NCBI RefSeq assembly: GCF_963855985.1
Contig: NC_087097.1
Location: 4,745,001-4,809,000, forward strand
Length of the DNA stretch: 64,000 nt
Origin: Ostrinia nubilalis
Lineage: Eukaryota; Arthropoda; Insecta; Lepidoptera; Crambidae
Reading direction: 5' to 3'
Shown: positions 23,338-36,940 of the stretch, piece after piece
How positions within the stretch are numbered: position 1 is the stretch's first letter
Layout of the letters: each line of letters starts with the position of its first letter
The notes under the pieces: model-generated
The model's input: only the letters and a program-made list of their open reading frames with translations
Databases searched by the model: none
Told to the model about the DNA's origin: nothing
Position numbers and translations under genes: made by a program

Positions 23338-23510
23338 AGTTGGCGCACACCGTTGATTTTTCGTCGGCCGATAGTTTAGTCGGGCATTTGATTAGTATGG
23401 ACATGTATGGGAGTGCGCACACTACGCCGATTCGATTTGACCGATTCTTCATACAATTTAAAATCGGGCACAACTATCGGCCAACTAAAAATCAACGATG
23501 TGCGCCTACT
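23338..23510. mobile_element. MITE with long terminal inverted repeats (173 bp)
   Basis: The two ends are inverted copies over about 45 bp: AGTTGGCGCACACCGTTGAT on the left, and the reverse complement of the right end starting AGTAGGCGCACATCGTTGAT. Both continue through GGCCGATAGTT. It is flanked by CTAAG on each side (23333-23337, 23511-23515), a likely 5-bp duplication, although CTAAGAG would also fit if the ends are shifted. The superfamily is not assigned. Confidence 0.75.
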
Positions 23511-23515
23511 CTAAG

Positions 23516-26500
23516 AGCCAACTCTAAAACTTGACTGAAACACACTGTTAATCACGGCTTATATGTATTTAAAATGTCAGATTCAGATTACGATTTATTA
23601 ACTGTTATTAAATACATTAATACCTCAATTTGTGGTCACATGTGACATGTAGGTATAATATGGTAATACTACGTCTCATTACCCCAGTAATGGGGAGTGT
23701 TCACTGCTTGTAACACTTACTGGACATTATGCAAGTTTAGAAAATTACGGGACGATGTTTTCGCGCGGTAACATGAGACTTACAACATTTTAGCGATTAT
23801 CACAACTAAATCACACAAATTGACGGTGAAGTAACGGTTAGGACCTACATATTTTAACGAGCTTCAATAAACTGGTATAGTGTACTTGTGATGATTATAA
23901 GATAAAAAAAACACATCTAGAAAATCACAAATGATACAAAATCATCGCGATAAAACGAACTCCTTAATTGACGTAGCTAATATTATAAGTATCTACTAAA
24001 TGTGTAACCTATACACTCCACATCAAACTAAAACAATACTAATGTAATATTTTCAACGTGCATGCATATAATATTTTGTGAGAATGAACCTGCTAATAGA
24101 GACGACGGCAAAGTCAGTATAAACTAAATTAAACACAGCGTTGATAATGTTATTTCGATAATACACATGAAAATTCAATAAGCGATCATTTCAGAGCCCA
24201 ATTAGAGCTGCATCAAAAATAGCTCCACTAAAACTGTTCATATCTGCAACAACAGTCTAAGATACATTGACGTGTACTATTAGACATTACCACATAGGGT
24301 AAATAAATAAATCCACCGTCTGGCTGCTCAAACTTGCAAAGCTAACCTTCTTTCTGGGGTATAAGACCGACTTTCGGTAACACTATAGAATTATTAGACT
24401 TAACCGGATTCTAATTAAACCCTGTCCCTGATAGTGCACCGTAGCTGTAGACTGCGTAATTTACATTAATCCAATAATTGCATGGAGGTTTCCTAGTTAG
24501 AAATTCAAATGAGATGATGTACAGCGGGTGGGGTCTTTGGGGAGGCGTGCGAAACGCCTGGAAACGCCGTCGCCGGAACGCCAGCGTTTATTCCACGCGG
24601 GTTCGGAGAAAGTGCGATGCTCGCATGTTTTCAACTTGAGAAAAGCGCAGTATTTTCGTGTTTGATCCGATGCTCACTTGTTTTTGCTTTCGATATTTTT
24701 CGCAATATCTTTTTAAAACCACTCGTAACGGCTTATTTTTTTGTGGCGTTCGACATTTTATGTGCCAGCTTCTTTTATCAAAAATGAATCGTCATTTTTG
24801 TAACCCACGTAAAGTTATTCAACTGAAGTTTTGAAATCTCCATTGTTACTGTATAGCGCAATTTATTGTTATGACGCAGATTATGAAATATTTATTTGCG
24901 TAAACTGTTATCAAATAGCTACTTGTGTCGGCCCTTGTCATCGCCAGTTGTCATTTGCAAATCTTGGCGCCAGCAGGTAATTTTATTTTTTAAATGGAAC
25001 ACGCAAAGGAATACCTGTTTATGTAATCTGATATTTTGTTTCATGAGGATATTATGTAAAGTTAGCAGCCTTCCGTAGTTACAAGTTTTCGGATACGTCC
25101 AAGACAATACATTCTTGAAGAGACGCGTAATACTGTGAGTCATAGTTATCAATGTCTGAATAATAATTAAATTGTTATGGTAATGAGCTAGAGTTTAATC
25201 AATAAGGAACATATTTTGACATTCGATGTTGGGTATGTTTATATCATTGAATTGTTAATCCAGACCAGACATAAAACAATAAAATTTTAACTCTATAATA
25301 TGGCACTGTTAACATAAAACCTTGAAGAAACTCATACGAACAATGATTCTTATTAAGAATTTATTTTTTACAATCAATTAATATCTGATTCGAAATCTTG
25401 GTACCTATCTTTTGTCACTTCATAAGTTGACATTAAAAACAGATCTTCTAGTGACGTCAACGCGGTTTAAGAGCTCATAATTTGAAAAGGTCTTCATCAA
25501 CTTATTTTTATTGCAATTGGCAGCTTATAAAAAAATAATGATTTTAATACAGTCAATATTTTTTTTTATTTATCATTGAAAACAAAACACAGTACCTACA
25601 TTTTATAATATCAATAGACTATAAAACCACTAGGGTTTATTCTTAAGACTATCTTGACCTTACATAATTACATTAAAATAATACCCTTACATAATTAATT
25701 AAATTACCCACCCATAAAGCCAAAACTTCGTTAGCGATATATTTTCTTCTGTGATAAAGTGCCTAAACAAAACGAACGGGGTGTGTGCCCCATGATTGAC
25801 CGTCTGAAGCAAGGAGCAGGCAGCCTTAGTAATTTCCGAAGCGCCCGACAATCGACTAGTGCTGCGGCAGACGAACCGTATCCGAATAATTAGATCTCGA
25901 TTTGCATCTAATTGGGACGACTTTCAATCGATTTAAGATTTCGAGTCTTCAATTCGTTAGTCGTTTCAATTTGAGCGCTGTCAAAATCAATTTTGGTTCT
26001 TCCTTAGCGCCAATAATTGAGCAATGTTGAATCGTTTTTAGTTTATTAAATGACAACCAAATAGATTAAAATATGACAACTGTCTTCTTCTTAGGTCGTC
26101 TAGACGAGATCGCTTCATAGGCATAAAACCGTCGAAATGGTGCTATCTCTTCTGTGTAATTACTTATTTCTTTTCTTGTTTTGTGTGGCATACAATATAA
26201 TTGTAATTAACATTATCAAAATTAAACAGGGACATACTAACTGAAGTTTTCTTACGTCATTTTGTAATAAAGTATTATTAGATTTTTATTGAAGTAGATT
26301 GCTGCTTTTATTTTTTCTGTCCATAGAAACAAAGTGAGTAGTTATTTAAATTACTTACATGATATTCATCAACAGAACATTAATATTAATGTAGTCATTA
26401 CTAATGTACGAAATCATTAACTGAGAGTAAAATACATCGCAAGAATTATTTGATTACAAAAGTCATTTGATCCAACGGTTTCTAAAACAAGCTAATTGTT

Positions 26501-29255
26501 GAAACAACAATATTATTCAGTTGTGACACGAAATCTGGCCATTAATCAGTTAGATTAGGATTTCTTTAGGACTATAAATGTTATTGTTATTATTGTAGGT
26601 CATTTGCAAGACACTGGATATTAGTAGAAAATACAGTTATACATATTATAAGAAAAGCATCTTATAAGAAAAAACACTGCAAAATCAAACGCTTTGATCA
26701 TCGCCTCATTAGCATGTTTCCTTATTTCTTTTATTGCGTTCCATTCATCCATCAAAGTAATATTGCCTTATTAGTTATTTTTACTATTCAAACTTTCCCA
26801 CATGATCCTATCCATCTACAATTACCTTACAATCAAAAGTTATTGACAAAGATATTTTGAATTTAATCACACATAATCAATTGCGATTGTTGTCAGATCT
26901 GCAGTTGAATATTTCCCGGCGAGCCAATCAGAAATATAATTAGATTGAGACCAGCGCCTAATTGTGGCGGTCTCAAGTTCCGACCCCGTGCGGGCCGCCG
27001 CCCGTATTGGCAAAATCAATAGTGGACCTAACGCACTACCCTGAAGGACTCCGTATAAACATGATTAGTAATTAATTTATTCAGTATATGGGTATTAGTT
27101 CACATTGTTATTCTCGCAAACTCGGATATTTTCGTAGGACGTATTTTGTTCATAATAGTAAGTATGTAGTTTTTGGATTGAGGAAAAAATAAAATTTTAG
27201 TGTCGAATGCTAAGCAAAGATCGCTAAAGATGTAGCAGTTTGACAAAAAGCTATCGGTGCTATATTTTCAAGGATGAAAATTTTTATCGGAAAGACAATA
27301 AGTTACCATAAAACTCATGCCGTTACATAAAGTGTGCAAACCGATAACTGTTCCTTAGACCGCTAATCACCCCATGAATTCCAAAAACCCACGGACAGTC
27401 CGTCATAATTCCCAACTTCGAAAGTAATACCATCAACTCGGTGTTAACTTAATTTGAGTCACTTTAACAAGTCCAATTAAAGGAATTTGTGTTTCTCTTA
27501 TCTTCAATATAACATTGAGCATAATTTCAAATTATATTTCAAACTTTCCGATAATGAAGGGTGGATGGGAGCGGGTTGGGCGGCGAGGCGGGGAGTGGCA
27601 CTCCGCTTATTTCATTAGTTACATAAATTCTCCTATTGAGGATGGCTGGCAGAAAGGGGACGGTTTACCCTTATTACGAGAGTCTCCTTATCAATACAAT
27701 TATTAATATAATAATATTATTATTGTAATAATTTCGGAGCGGAGTGGAAAGAGGAGACGTAGCTTAACTTCGCCAGCAATAAAGGGTGGTGAAAGATAAT
27801 GGAATGGAAAACAGTTTGAAGTTTTATTGGAAAATTGGTGCCGACTAATTGGCAGCATTATCGATTTGTTGGCGACTCAAGAAGCCGGGTAAATAATGTT
27901 CAATGAAACGCTACGGTCGTTCAAGACGAAATTTCGGTTTTAAAACTGTTACTCGGTTTTGAGGTTAGCTAAACTTCGGTAAGTGCTCGCTTTTAAGACA
28001 ATAATTTCTTTAAAGCAGTTTCAAGAGCCATCGAAAATTATATTGTTTTTAAATTAGTGTTTATTCAATAATAACACACAAAACCGTATCAAAGTTTTGG
28101 ATTTCTAATCGGTTCGATGTTCATTATACCTTAAATAGATTACGAAACTGAGATCAAAGTATCAAATAACAATTAACAAACAATAACAGCTGACCCGAAG
28201 TAGAAAATCTCGAGACGTGATACCATCGGCCTGACCTAACGAAGCCCGCACACATAGAAATTGAAACGCGTAATCCGGGCCTCAGAGATCCGCAAGTATA
28301 GCCATAATTCCTTAGGGCCACGTCTCATTATAACACTAATACAAGTCTCATCCCGAAGTTACGGTGAATACATTAAAGGGTTCAATCCTTACTGATGAGA
28401 CATCGGTCGGGGGGGCCGCCCGGTGGGGGCGCTCCGGGCACTGGCCTGGCGGGGGGAAATAAGGCATTATAGGAGATAGCGTTCATTTACATTGTCCAAT
28501 AACTCCAAGTAGTGTCCGAGCGAATATTAGTTTATGGCATGCGGCTACGTACAACACGTATACTAGCTCGCCTCACCCCACTGGCCTTCTTAATCAATTT
28601 TTAAGAGCGAACGAAGGGGTGGAATAATTTGAGCTCAGTAATTAATTCGATTTGGTTTTAATTAACGAGACGCCAATTTCAATAAAAAAATTGAATTCTC
28701 CAAAGGATTTCTGATTACAAAACGGCGACTGACAAAAATTAAATCGTGTTCGGGGAATATTCATTACTATAACTGTTTATAAGTCAAATTTATATTAGGA
28801 TTGCTTTTAATTATACTGATGTAGAGTGCGAAGTTTAAAAGAAATGGTCTGATGAAACCGAACTTCTTAAAAATGTGAATATCGGATTATCAGCCATTCA
28901 AGATTTGTCGTAATTTTTACGAGGCGAAATGACACTACAGATCCGTTATTAAGAAGTTAAAATTAGTACCTACAAAAGGGACAGTTTTTACCGGGTATAA
29001 CTGTTACTGATACCGGCGATACATTTTGCAAGAGGTACTAATGTGAAAAATGAAAATTTTGATTAGGCCTTGGTGACGTTTGGAAGCAAACTCTTCTAAT
29101 ATCAACCATAATTCCCATTAACCTTCGAACCAAAACAAAACAATGACCGTCTATCGCCATTAGCCGCAACCGCAACGCATTACCGTAGCTCCAGACACTA
29201 AATATGGATTTAACGGGGCCTGAAATCGCACACGCGTCAGTCGACCGCGGTGCCT
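23516..29255. other. Long non-coding stretch (5.7 kb)
   Basis: No exon, RNA gene or transposon is recognised. Open frames at 24896-25078 (+), 24919-25152 (-) and 27515-27706 (+) are short and unrecognised. GC-richer islands lie at 24515-24620, 25780-25900, 26915-27055 and 28190-28460; the last includes G/C runs at 28405-28455 that could form G-quadruplexes. Many TAATTA-type homeodomain words occur, as expected in AT-rich DNA. Confidence 0.5.
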
Positions 29256-29326
29256 AAAACATAATAAGACAGGGCAGGGCACGCACCGAATATACGACAT
29301 TGCTATCAGAGAGCGGCATGCAGTGC
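29256..29326 (+). repeat. Duplicated ~72-bp segment, copy 1
   Basis: Runs from AAAACATAATAAGACAGGGC to CATGCAGTGC and is nearly identical to 29451-29524 in the same orientation. The differences are a 3-bp indel (ATTATAC versus ATAC) and about two substitutions. Confidence 0.88.
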
Positions 29327-29450
29327 CCCCATAGCACACACCCCACTATCTGGACTAGTGCTGCACTAAACATCGATATCAGAATGTATTATAAGATGAC
29401 CCAAAGCAGAATCAATCCTGCCTGATTAGTGATTGGCGACAAATGAGCAA

Positions 29451-29524
29451 AAAACATAATAAGACAGGGCAGGGCACGCACCGAATATTATACGACATTG
29501 CTATCAGAGAGTGACATGCAGTGC
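29451..29524 (+). repeat. Duplicated ~72-bp segment, copy 2
   Basis: Direct copy of 29256-29326, 195 bp downstream. The near identity suggests a recent local duplication. No family or coding content is recognised. Confidence 0.88.
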
Positions 29525-31487
29525 TTTAGTTTTGTGAAGCCACCGTGAAGCCACGATAGCCTTTTTAAGTTGTCCTTCAGATTTACAGTTTTGTTAAACA
29601 ATAATGCAAAAGATTATCTTGATGTGGCTTGAAATGTTTGGTTTCTTCTAAGTTAACACGATAGATGAATCCCTCTAAGAATAATTCGTGATATTTTCCA
29701 TTCCGAACCGAAAGCTCCCACTATTTTTGTACAGACGGTGGCACATCAAGCTTAACCCTATGGCCTCTTATTTTTTTTTAAATGGGGGCGATTTTGCAAC
29801 AAAAATGTTCAGTTTGATGTGCTGTCGCCTGGACGTAAATATTTTCGTGTAAAGATTTAATTTGTCACAAATGTTACTTAAGGGTCAAATATCGATATTG
29901 ACCCATTCCTAAAATTGTCGATACTTTGACCACTTTCCCATCACTACAAGACGCACACACTCGCCCCACACTCGCACAAAGGGTTGCTCTCATCCGCAGG
30001 AGATGCACTATCCTAATTATTGAAAGGTCAGTAGCGGCCGCGCCTATTGTTTCAAGCAACATCGAGTCGCTGTCTTACGTATACTGTAATTTGACAAGTG
30101 ATTTGTGGTTGCAGGCGGATTGTAAACCTCTGTGCTGTATTATGTAAGCTGGCTAGAGCTAGAATTATATTGTCTCCCATTGAGTTCTGATAAAGAAGTG
30201 ACATTTCGTTTTGTTTCATTTGTTTCATTGTGTTTCCAATACACATGTAAGAGTAATTTAGTAGGTAAAGCTCCGTTTTATGATATAAAATCCAAGTATG
30301 AAAGAATACAGTAAGGAATAGATTTGGACTGAGTTTTGAGTTTCGTTTTTAGACTTTATAAGATGGTTTTCACATTCAAACTAACTAGTCGTAGAATACA
30401 GACTTAGATAGATCGCAACAGTACCAATTTTAGTATATATCTGTCTCCAGTTACAGTACAAAGTACGAGTAAAATTACATTTCCCCTATGTGATTGAAAA
30501 GATCAACTACCAAAAAGTTAAATGCTAATGCTATGTAAAAAGTTTCCAGCTACTAAGCTAAGTATGCAAAGACAATTTTGCAAATCGTTTCATTGCGAGA
30601 AAGTACTTTAAGCCGTCAGTTCAATCGAACCGTGTGCCTCAGATTAAAGGGTTAGATGCTTTGTTTTACAGGTCATGATAAAAAGGGCTTATCTTTTGTT
30701 GGCTCACGTTTTCAATCTTGAGTCACGTGTCTCTTTCAGATAAATGTACGAAACCTATTAAAAGAAGACTTAATCTTGCTAATACTAGAATGTAGAGTGT
30801 ATTTCCGAACCACTTAGAAGGTATGAGATATTTCTGGATGTGTGCCACCTACGTTAAATTTAAACTTAGAACAGTTTATTCTGAGAAATAAGTAGCGGTT
30901 TTTTCTATGATTAGTATTTGCATCTGCACGTGATTTTGTTGTTTTCTTTAATAATAAGTAGTGTAGTATTGAACTAATTGATACTTGTCACAGACAAACT
31001 ATAGTACCTACGAATAAAGTTTATTTTGAGGTCTAAAATGGTAACATGACTTCCAGTTATTATCGTATTGCAACGGTAATTTGTAAGCAAAGCTTACAAT
31101 TTGCAATTGCTTGTTGCTCTAATAAGTTGTTTGTATTAGAGACCACATTTACAGCCGAAAATTGGCCTTGCATTGCTATCACCAGCTATACAAATGTATG
31201 TTTATATGTGACCTTCCTAGTAATATACAATTCATAAAGTACAAAATCAAGCATTCGAATCTCGTAAACTTCGTTCACGCATCGATTACGAAAGCCTCCC
31301 GTTTCTTAGTCAAATCCGATCCGAAAACCGCCGACGAATGGCCACGCATCCTGACGTATCTACCATCGTTAATACGTCGTCTAAACATAAATCCATAGCA
31401 CGCATCGTACCGTCAAATAAACTGGCAGTTTAATCAAAGCCATTAGACAAGTGAGCCAAACACCTACGGCCGGTGTAACGCGACCCG
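29525..31487. other. AT-rich non-coding stretch
   Basis: No supported gene. Overlapping open frames on both strands at 29874-30314 have no recognisable motif. The frames at 31046-31398 are likewise unrecognised. Confidence 0.5.
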
Positions 31488-31535
31488 GCGAGTCGCCCGC
31501 CCGCCCTGCGCGCAAGGCGGGCGGGGGGCTCAAGA
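31488..31535. other. GC-rich hairpin inside a CG-rich island
   Basis: The arms GCCCGCCCGCC and GGCGGGCGGGG flank a short CTGCGCGCAA loop region, making a very stable stem. The surrounding 31465-31620 is clearly GC-richer than its neighbours. It could be a promoter-proximal island or a repeat fragment; no transcript is visible. Confidence 0.55.
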
Positions 31536-31881
31536 CTGGCTGGCAGGCGTATAGCTGATGCCTTTAACGCCTTGCTGGCTGTTGACCAGTGCCAGGAGGC
31601 TGGGAGGCCATGCGTTCTTAATAAAGATGGCGGAAACAACATGGCCGTTATAGGGTAATTTTAGGGCAAACTACGATTACCTAACACGCTCGTTCAAGAT
31701 TCGTAGCCAACTACGAGTACATGTAAAGTTTAATTCAAAGTAGTGGTGATGAGTATCATAATTTTCAATCTTAACCTATTATAATTTTTAGCTAGCCTAT
31801 ATTTGAATTTTGAATCTCGGAAACAGATACCACAATAAGATTAAAATTATATCGGTGACTGATCGGCGAATCCGAAAAGAG

Positions 31882-32162
31882 TAAATAATAATAAATAATA
31901 ATAATAAATATCCTTGGACATATTACACTGCGCTTCTAGTCCCAAACTAAGCAAAGCTTGTACTATGGGTACTAGACAACGGATATAAACATACTTAAAT
32001 ACTTTTTTTTTTTTTGTAAATACCATACATATTATACATAGAAAACACCCAGTCCAATACAAACAAATATGTTCATGCACACAAATGTTTGTACTGTGCG
32101 GGAATCGAACCCGCAACCTCTGGAATAGTAGTCCGAATCGAACCACTACACCAAACGGCCGA
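31882..32162 (-). mobile_element. tRNA-derived SINE
   Basis: Read on the minus strand, it starts with a tRNA-like head (32085-32162) containing an A-box-like TGGTGTAGTGG and a B-box-like GGTTCGATTCC. A unique body follows, with an internal A run at about 32003-32014 and the conserved stretch AGTTTGGGACTAGAAGCGCA. It ends in a TTATTATTA-type tail (plus strand 31886-31910). The pol III boxes, a tRNA-unrelated body and a simple-repeat tail are SINE hallmarks. It is not a functional tRNA because the acceptor and anticodon stems are not kept. Confidence 0.85.
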
Positions 32163-35100
32163 CGAATAAGCTCCTGTCGCATGAACTATTCTGAATCCTT
32201 ATTTCAACTTACTTAGTCGGACTACACATAAGAAGGAAAAATTGTATGATGTTCTTCATAATCTTCATTTTCAGTCGGTGTGTGAGTTGATTTTTAAAGG
32301 ACTTTGTCAATAGGTCAGTTTTGTCTCGAGCGACCTAGCTACAATAGGCTTCCAGGACATTAGGCAATTAGAAAACTTGACACACGGTGTTATTTATAAA
32401 TCGGTATTTCTGGCAGTACACTATATTGTCAAATTGTTTAATTAGAATTCGCAACGCTAGCTCGAATTACTACTTCCATGCGCAGAGCAGTAGCTGCTTC
32501 CATGGGTCTGCGTGCCCTACGCCCAGTCTGGGCCACGACGGCATTTATCAAGCCAGCCGCGCTCCCATACATTACAATACGCAGGGCCACCATGGAACAA
32601 CATCAGACGGGACTATTCACATCTCTCGACTCCATGCAACTCTTGTGCAGCCAGGCCAGCTTGACCGCCAGTAAAAACCCAGCCAGTGAAGGTTAAGATT
32701 TTCCCGGGGGAAAGTTAAACTGTCATTAGACCCGCAACGAAAATAATGGATCAACATCAGATTTTATTGAAAGGTAGCGTTTAAGATCTCTTTTAAATGA
32801 GAACTTTTGATCAGGACGTTAGTCGTTCGTTTGCAGGACTAGTTTTATAATAAACTGTGTCCTGCTCTAACCATCTTTTGAAAGGACGCTAACTCATTTC
32901 TACTAAAGACATACAAAGCACAAGTTGGGTAATGTAAAAGCGCTCTTTAAAAGCCTTACTGCAAAACACAGCACACAGCACTTTTATAGTGCATGAACTG
33001 GCATCGCCCGAGATTTGCGACTTTCGAATCGATAGTTACTTTTTAAGTAAGTTAAGAATTAGCTTACAGCTTAGGGCTTCCTTTTAATATTATGACTACT
33101 ATAATAAGGAGTTGATAGACTTTCCAATCATGTGATGTTGTCTTGTCTTAAATGGAATACAGATAAGTCTGTTAAAAGTGCGCCATTTAAAGAAAAAAAA
33201 AGTAGGGTCACCAAATATTGCAAGTATTAAATAGGCCACAAAAAGAACTATTACTACGTACATCACGCTCATTGGAATCAAAAAAGTTTTTAACGGACGA
33301 AGACAGCTCTGTTATTTAAAAAAAAAAAAGATTTCGCACTAAAATCAAATCTTGACAAAAAAAATGAATTTTATGTTTTCACAAAGTTTCCTAAATCACA
33401 ATATGTACCTAACTTTGTAGATTCTGTGTAGGTAAATAATCTTATGTTCTCAACTCTCACGCAACGAATATAATCATCATATTATCTCGATTACATTCGT
33501 ATAAATATTTTTCTTTATTTTCCTTCCTTCCTTCAATTTTGCCACTGCAACTTTACATACGTAATCACACGTATAGGTTTTAGGTATCATGATTATTGCA
33601 CAATTATAGGTAATGCCTTTGAGGAAGTATAATCTAAACAGTTCCCGAGTGCATTATACAATTTGCGATACTTCTTAACCAATTTGTACATATTACTAAG
33701 TACACAATGACTTTGTATGACAGATTTATATTTTCTATATTAACCGATACAAATTTATTCTTGGCTTGGAGATATTTTAATAATCTCACTCAATAGAGCG
33801 AGAGATTTTTGGTTTTAGTATTTACTACATCTCTCTAATATTTATCTAGGAAAAGGGACGAGCATTTAAAAAATAGATATACTTAAGCCGCTTTAATGGA
33901 CGCATTCGCACCAACTCTATGAGAAATTGCGATTATGCACGATACTTGAATTTCGAGTAGTTCATAATTAAATACGCCTCCCGAATTTTCCCTCTAACCG
34001 GTCACCTCGTGGTGTCCCTACAGAACTACACGCCATAATGAGAGTCCGACGTATATAACTCATCTCCGGGCCCCAGTTAAATTATTCAGGGGAGAGTAAT
34101 CTTATTACATTTACATATTAATCAACGGATTTTAATTATCCCCCCGCACCCCTCCCCGCGCCTTGATAATTTGCTTTCGAAATGCGACTTGCCTTGATTG
34201 AAGACGCGTTTGTGTGGGTGACTGCCACTCGTTAATAGTTTGTTTGTGTTGGCATAATTTTGTATTCTAAACTGGGTAAGCGTTTGGAGATCTCATTTGG
34301 AGCGACAATTGTCGAGCGACGAGTCAACGAGAGCTAGATTGGTCCGATTCGAGACAAAAACGTATTCGTTTCGCGTGGGCTCGTGTAGCCTAACGTTTAG
34401 CACCACTTGCTTTGCTTTGCCAACTCTGTCATTACTGAGATGCGTTCTGATAAGCAGTGGAGCGAAACGTAGATGACATTATCAACAGCTGTTATTCGTC
34501 CCTATTTTATACATAGACTGCGACTATATTGCAGTTACTATTTATGCTATGTTGGTTAGGATGTTCACTCATTGTTTTAAAACCAGTGATCGTTGAAAGC
34601 TGTAACGTTTTGATTCGTTTTAATGTTAAGTAAACGATAGTTGCCTTGAAGTAACTTACAGTCGGAGTAAGTAGATAACTTAGTGAACAAACACGTTACC
34701 TGAAACAGAAAAGAACATTTGTTAAGTAAGTATACTTACAAAATAAATCATAAATTACACACCTTAAAACCAAACCAAATGAAACTTGGACAGTTATAAA
34801 TGAAATGCAATAGTTTAAAACCTTGTATTAGATACAAAAATGTTATCAAGAGTACAATTGCTAAAGACACCTTTTTTATAATAAAAACGCATCCAAACTT
34901 TACGTCTCTACCGTAAAAAGCGACAAGTGACAGTCAACACGCACCGAAACGCGTGAATTCCAAACAACACAACCACCGCTTGTCAAACTGCGAGCGTAAA
35001 CAAATAAAGCATAGGCTACACGAGTTTAATCAGTATACTCATTTGTCGGACCGCGAGCGGACGCATTACGTCTCCGCGCGCTGGGCGGGGCGATCGTAAA

Positions 35101-36765
35101 GCATCCGAGATGTATTATAAAACGGCTACCAGCCAAGCCCGGAGGCTATAATTAATAAGTATGTTAATGCAGAACGCCATATTTATATTGTGACGAAGGA
35201 ACCGCGAGAGTGCGAACTGGCTTTAGTCTAGATTGTACATGGACGTGGTACTGTGATTTTACTGGTTTTTTTTTTTGTTCATCAAATGAATTCATTCTTT
35301 CTTTATAATGAAAGGACTAAATCGAGAAAGATTAATAAATACCTACATTCAAATAATAGTAAAATTACAACCAGAAAAATATTAAAGAATAACGACAAGG
35401 AGAAGAACAAAATCAAATTATGAGTTTATGTTAACTCTATCACAAACTTCGAAAAACCAATGTTAATCTAAAGAAAGCGAAAACATTAATGTTTCACAGT
35501 CTAGACTCCATAATTGAATATAACAATAACCAAGGGACCCAGATAATTAAGTTTCTCATTAAAAAAAAGTAATAAAAGATATTTTTTCTGATTACAACCA
35601 TTGTCTAAGTTATTGCTGACTTTACCTTTCAACCCTTTGAAAGAATTTTGCGGCGGGCGATTATTTTATTTAACTTTTTTCTTCTTAGTTACCAGACGTT
35701 TATTTAAATGTAGCTATTTCATTAACAATAACAAATTAATATTTTTTCGTCCGATTGAAGTTTTTGTTTCAGAAGTTTGGGGAGCGTTGATTTTTTTGGT
35801 TGGAAATTCTGTATTAATGCCTATTCTATTTTAATTGTGTTGTGTTATTGAATCATTGGTTCACCTTGGGCTTTATCGTCGATCGCAATAACGACAAAGT
35901 GCTCATATCCCAGAGTGCTAGTTAATGTTTTAAGTTAATAAGTTCTTGTTTAATAAGCAGCCAGCTAAGTCCGAACAGATTGATGGTGAGATTACTGACT
36001 GGGGGAAGATGGGGCAACGAATTCAATGCTGATGTTTGATTAAATTAGAAATTAAATGGAACTTGCATTGTATTTTAATTCATACAAATATGACGATATA
36101 AAACACGTCTTGTCTTTAAAAAAATAAGTGCCACAAATTGGACTTACGACATTTTGCTCTCATCACAGTCACGGAGCCGTTAAAGTTACGATCGTAAAAA
36201 AGCATGCAATTTATTTATTAAAAAGAACCTTTCTAAATATCAAAATGTCAATGAAATTAATTGGCATTTCTTCGTTGTCTAAAATAAATTTAGACCCATC
36301 AGAGAAACAAATATTGTAAAAAAAATGTACAACTTAGTTCTCAGTTTAATTAAATAACATTATTCACCCTTTAAAATAATGTATTCCAATCAACGTTACT
36401 ATTTCCATAACAAGTAACAAAATCTCAAACATTATCAGTCGATCAACCGATAAGATCTAGCAAACATAACCTAACACCATACTTTGCACCTCGCAAGGCT
36501 ACTTTACGAACATGGATGTCAATTACAAATCCCGCGTCATTGCTCTCATACATCATCCCACTTAATCTTCTTAACACGATTTCAGTAACAATAAATCGCA
36601 AACTCAGCGTGTACAGTCCACCCCGTCTTCCTTTGGCCACAGAATAAATGTCTACAGAAGGGCTATGTTGTAGTTACGCATCTTTGCAATCACGTTTTCA
36701 GAAACATTGCAAGTATGTAAATTACCTATGTCTTATGTGTGTTTTATTGAAAAAGTTGAATTTGA
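32163..36765. other. Long non-coding stretch (4.6 kb)
   Basis: No gene is supported. 32460-32700 is GC-richer and open on the plus strand (32478-32696). Read on the minus strand it gives protein-like words broken by stops, so it may be a decayed coding or repeat fragment. GC-richer islands at 33880-34240, 34290-34400 and 34900-35180 alternate with AT-rich DNA. The remaining short frames are unrecognised. Confidence 0.45.
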
Positions 36766-36766
36766 A

Positions 36767-36940
36767 TCTGATTTTTTTCTTTTTTTTAATTCACAGCGAG
36801 GAAGCTCTTGGTCTGCATCTCACCCGATAGAAAGTGATGATCCGGCCGAAGGTGGAAGAAGCAATCGCTTCTGGTGTTAAGTGAGATGCTGTCTAGGGTG
36901 GTACATACTGCCCTGTAAGCGCCTATTCACTCTTGTCTCG
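36767..36940 (-). mobile_element. Retroelement 3' tail, poly-A family (copy 2)
   Basis: Shares GTGTTAAGTGAGATGC, GTCTAGGGTGGTACAT, CTGCCCTGTAAG and CGCCTATTCACTCTTG with the other copies. The T-rich run at 36769-36789 gives the minus-strand poly-A end. An extra segment (CATCTCACCCGATAGAAAGT) next to the tail makes it a longer subfamily variant. Confidence 0.7.

Noticed and set aside
32085..32162. tRNA gene on the minus strand
   Set aside because: Only the A-box and B-box regions resemble a tRNA. The sequence continues into a SINE body with a simple-repeat tail, and the acceptor and anticodon stems do not form.
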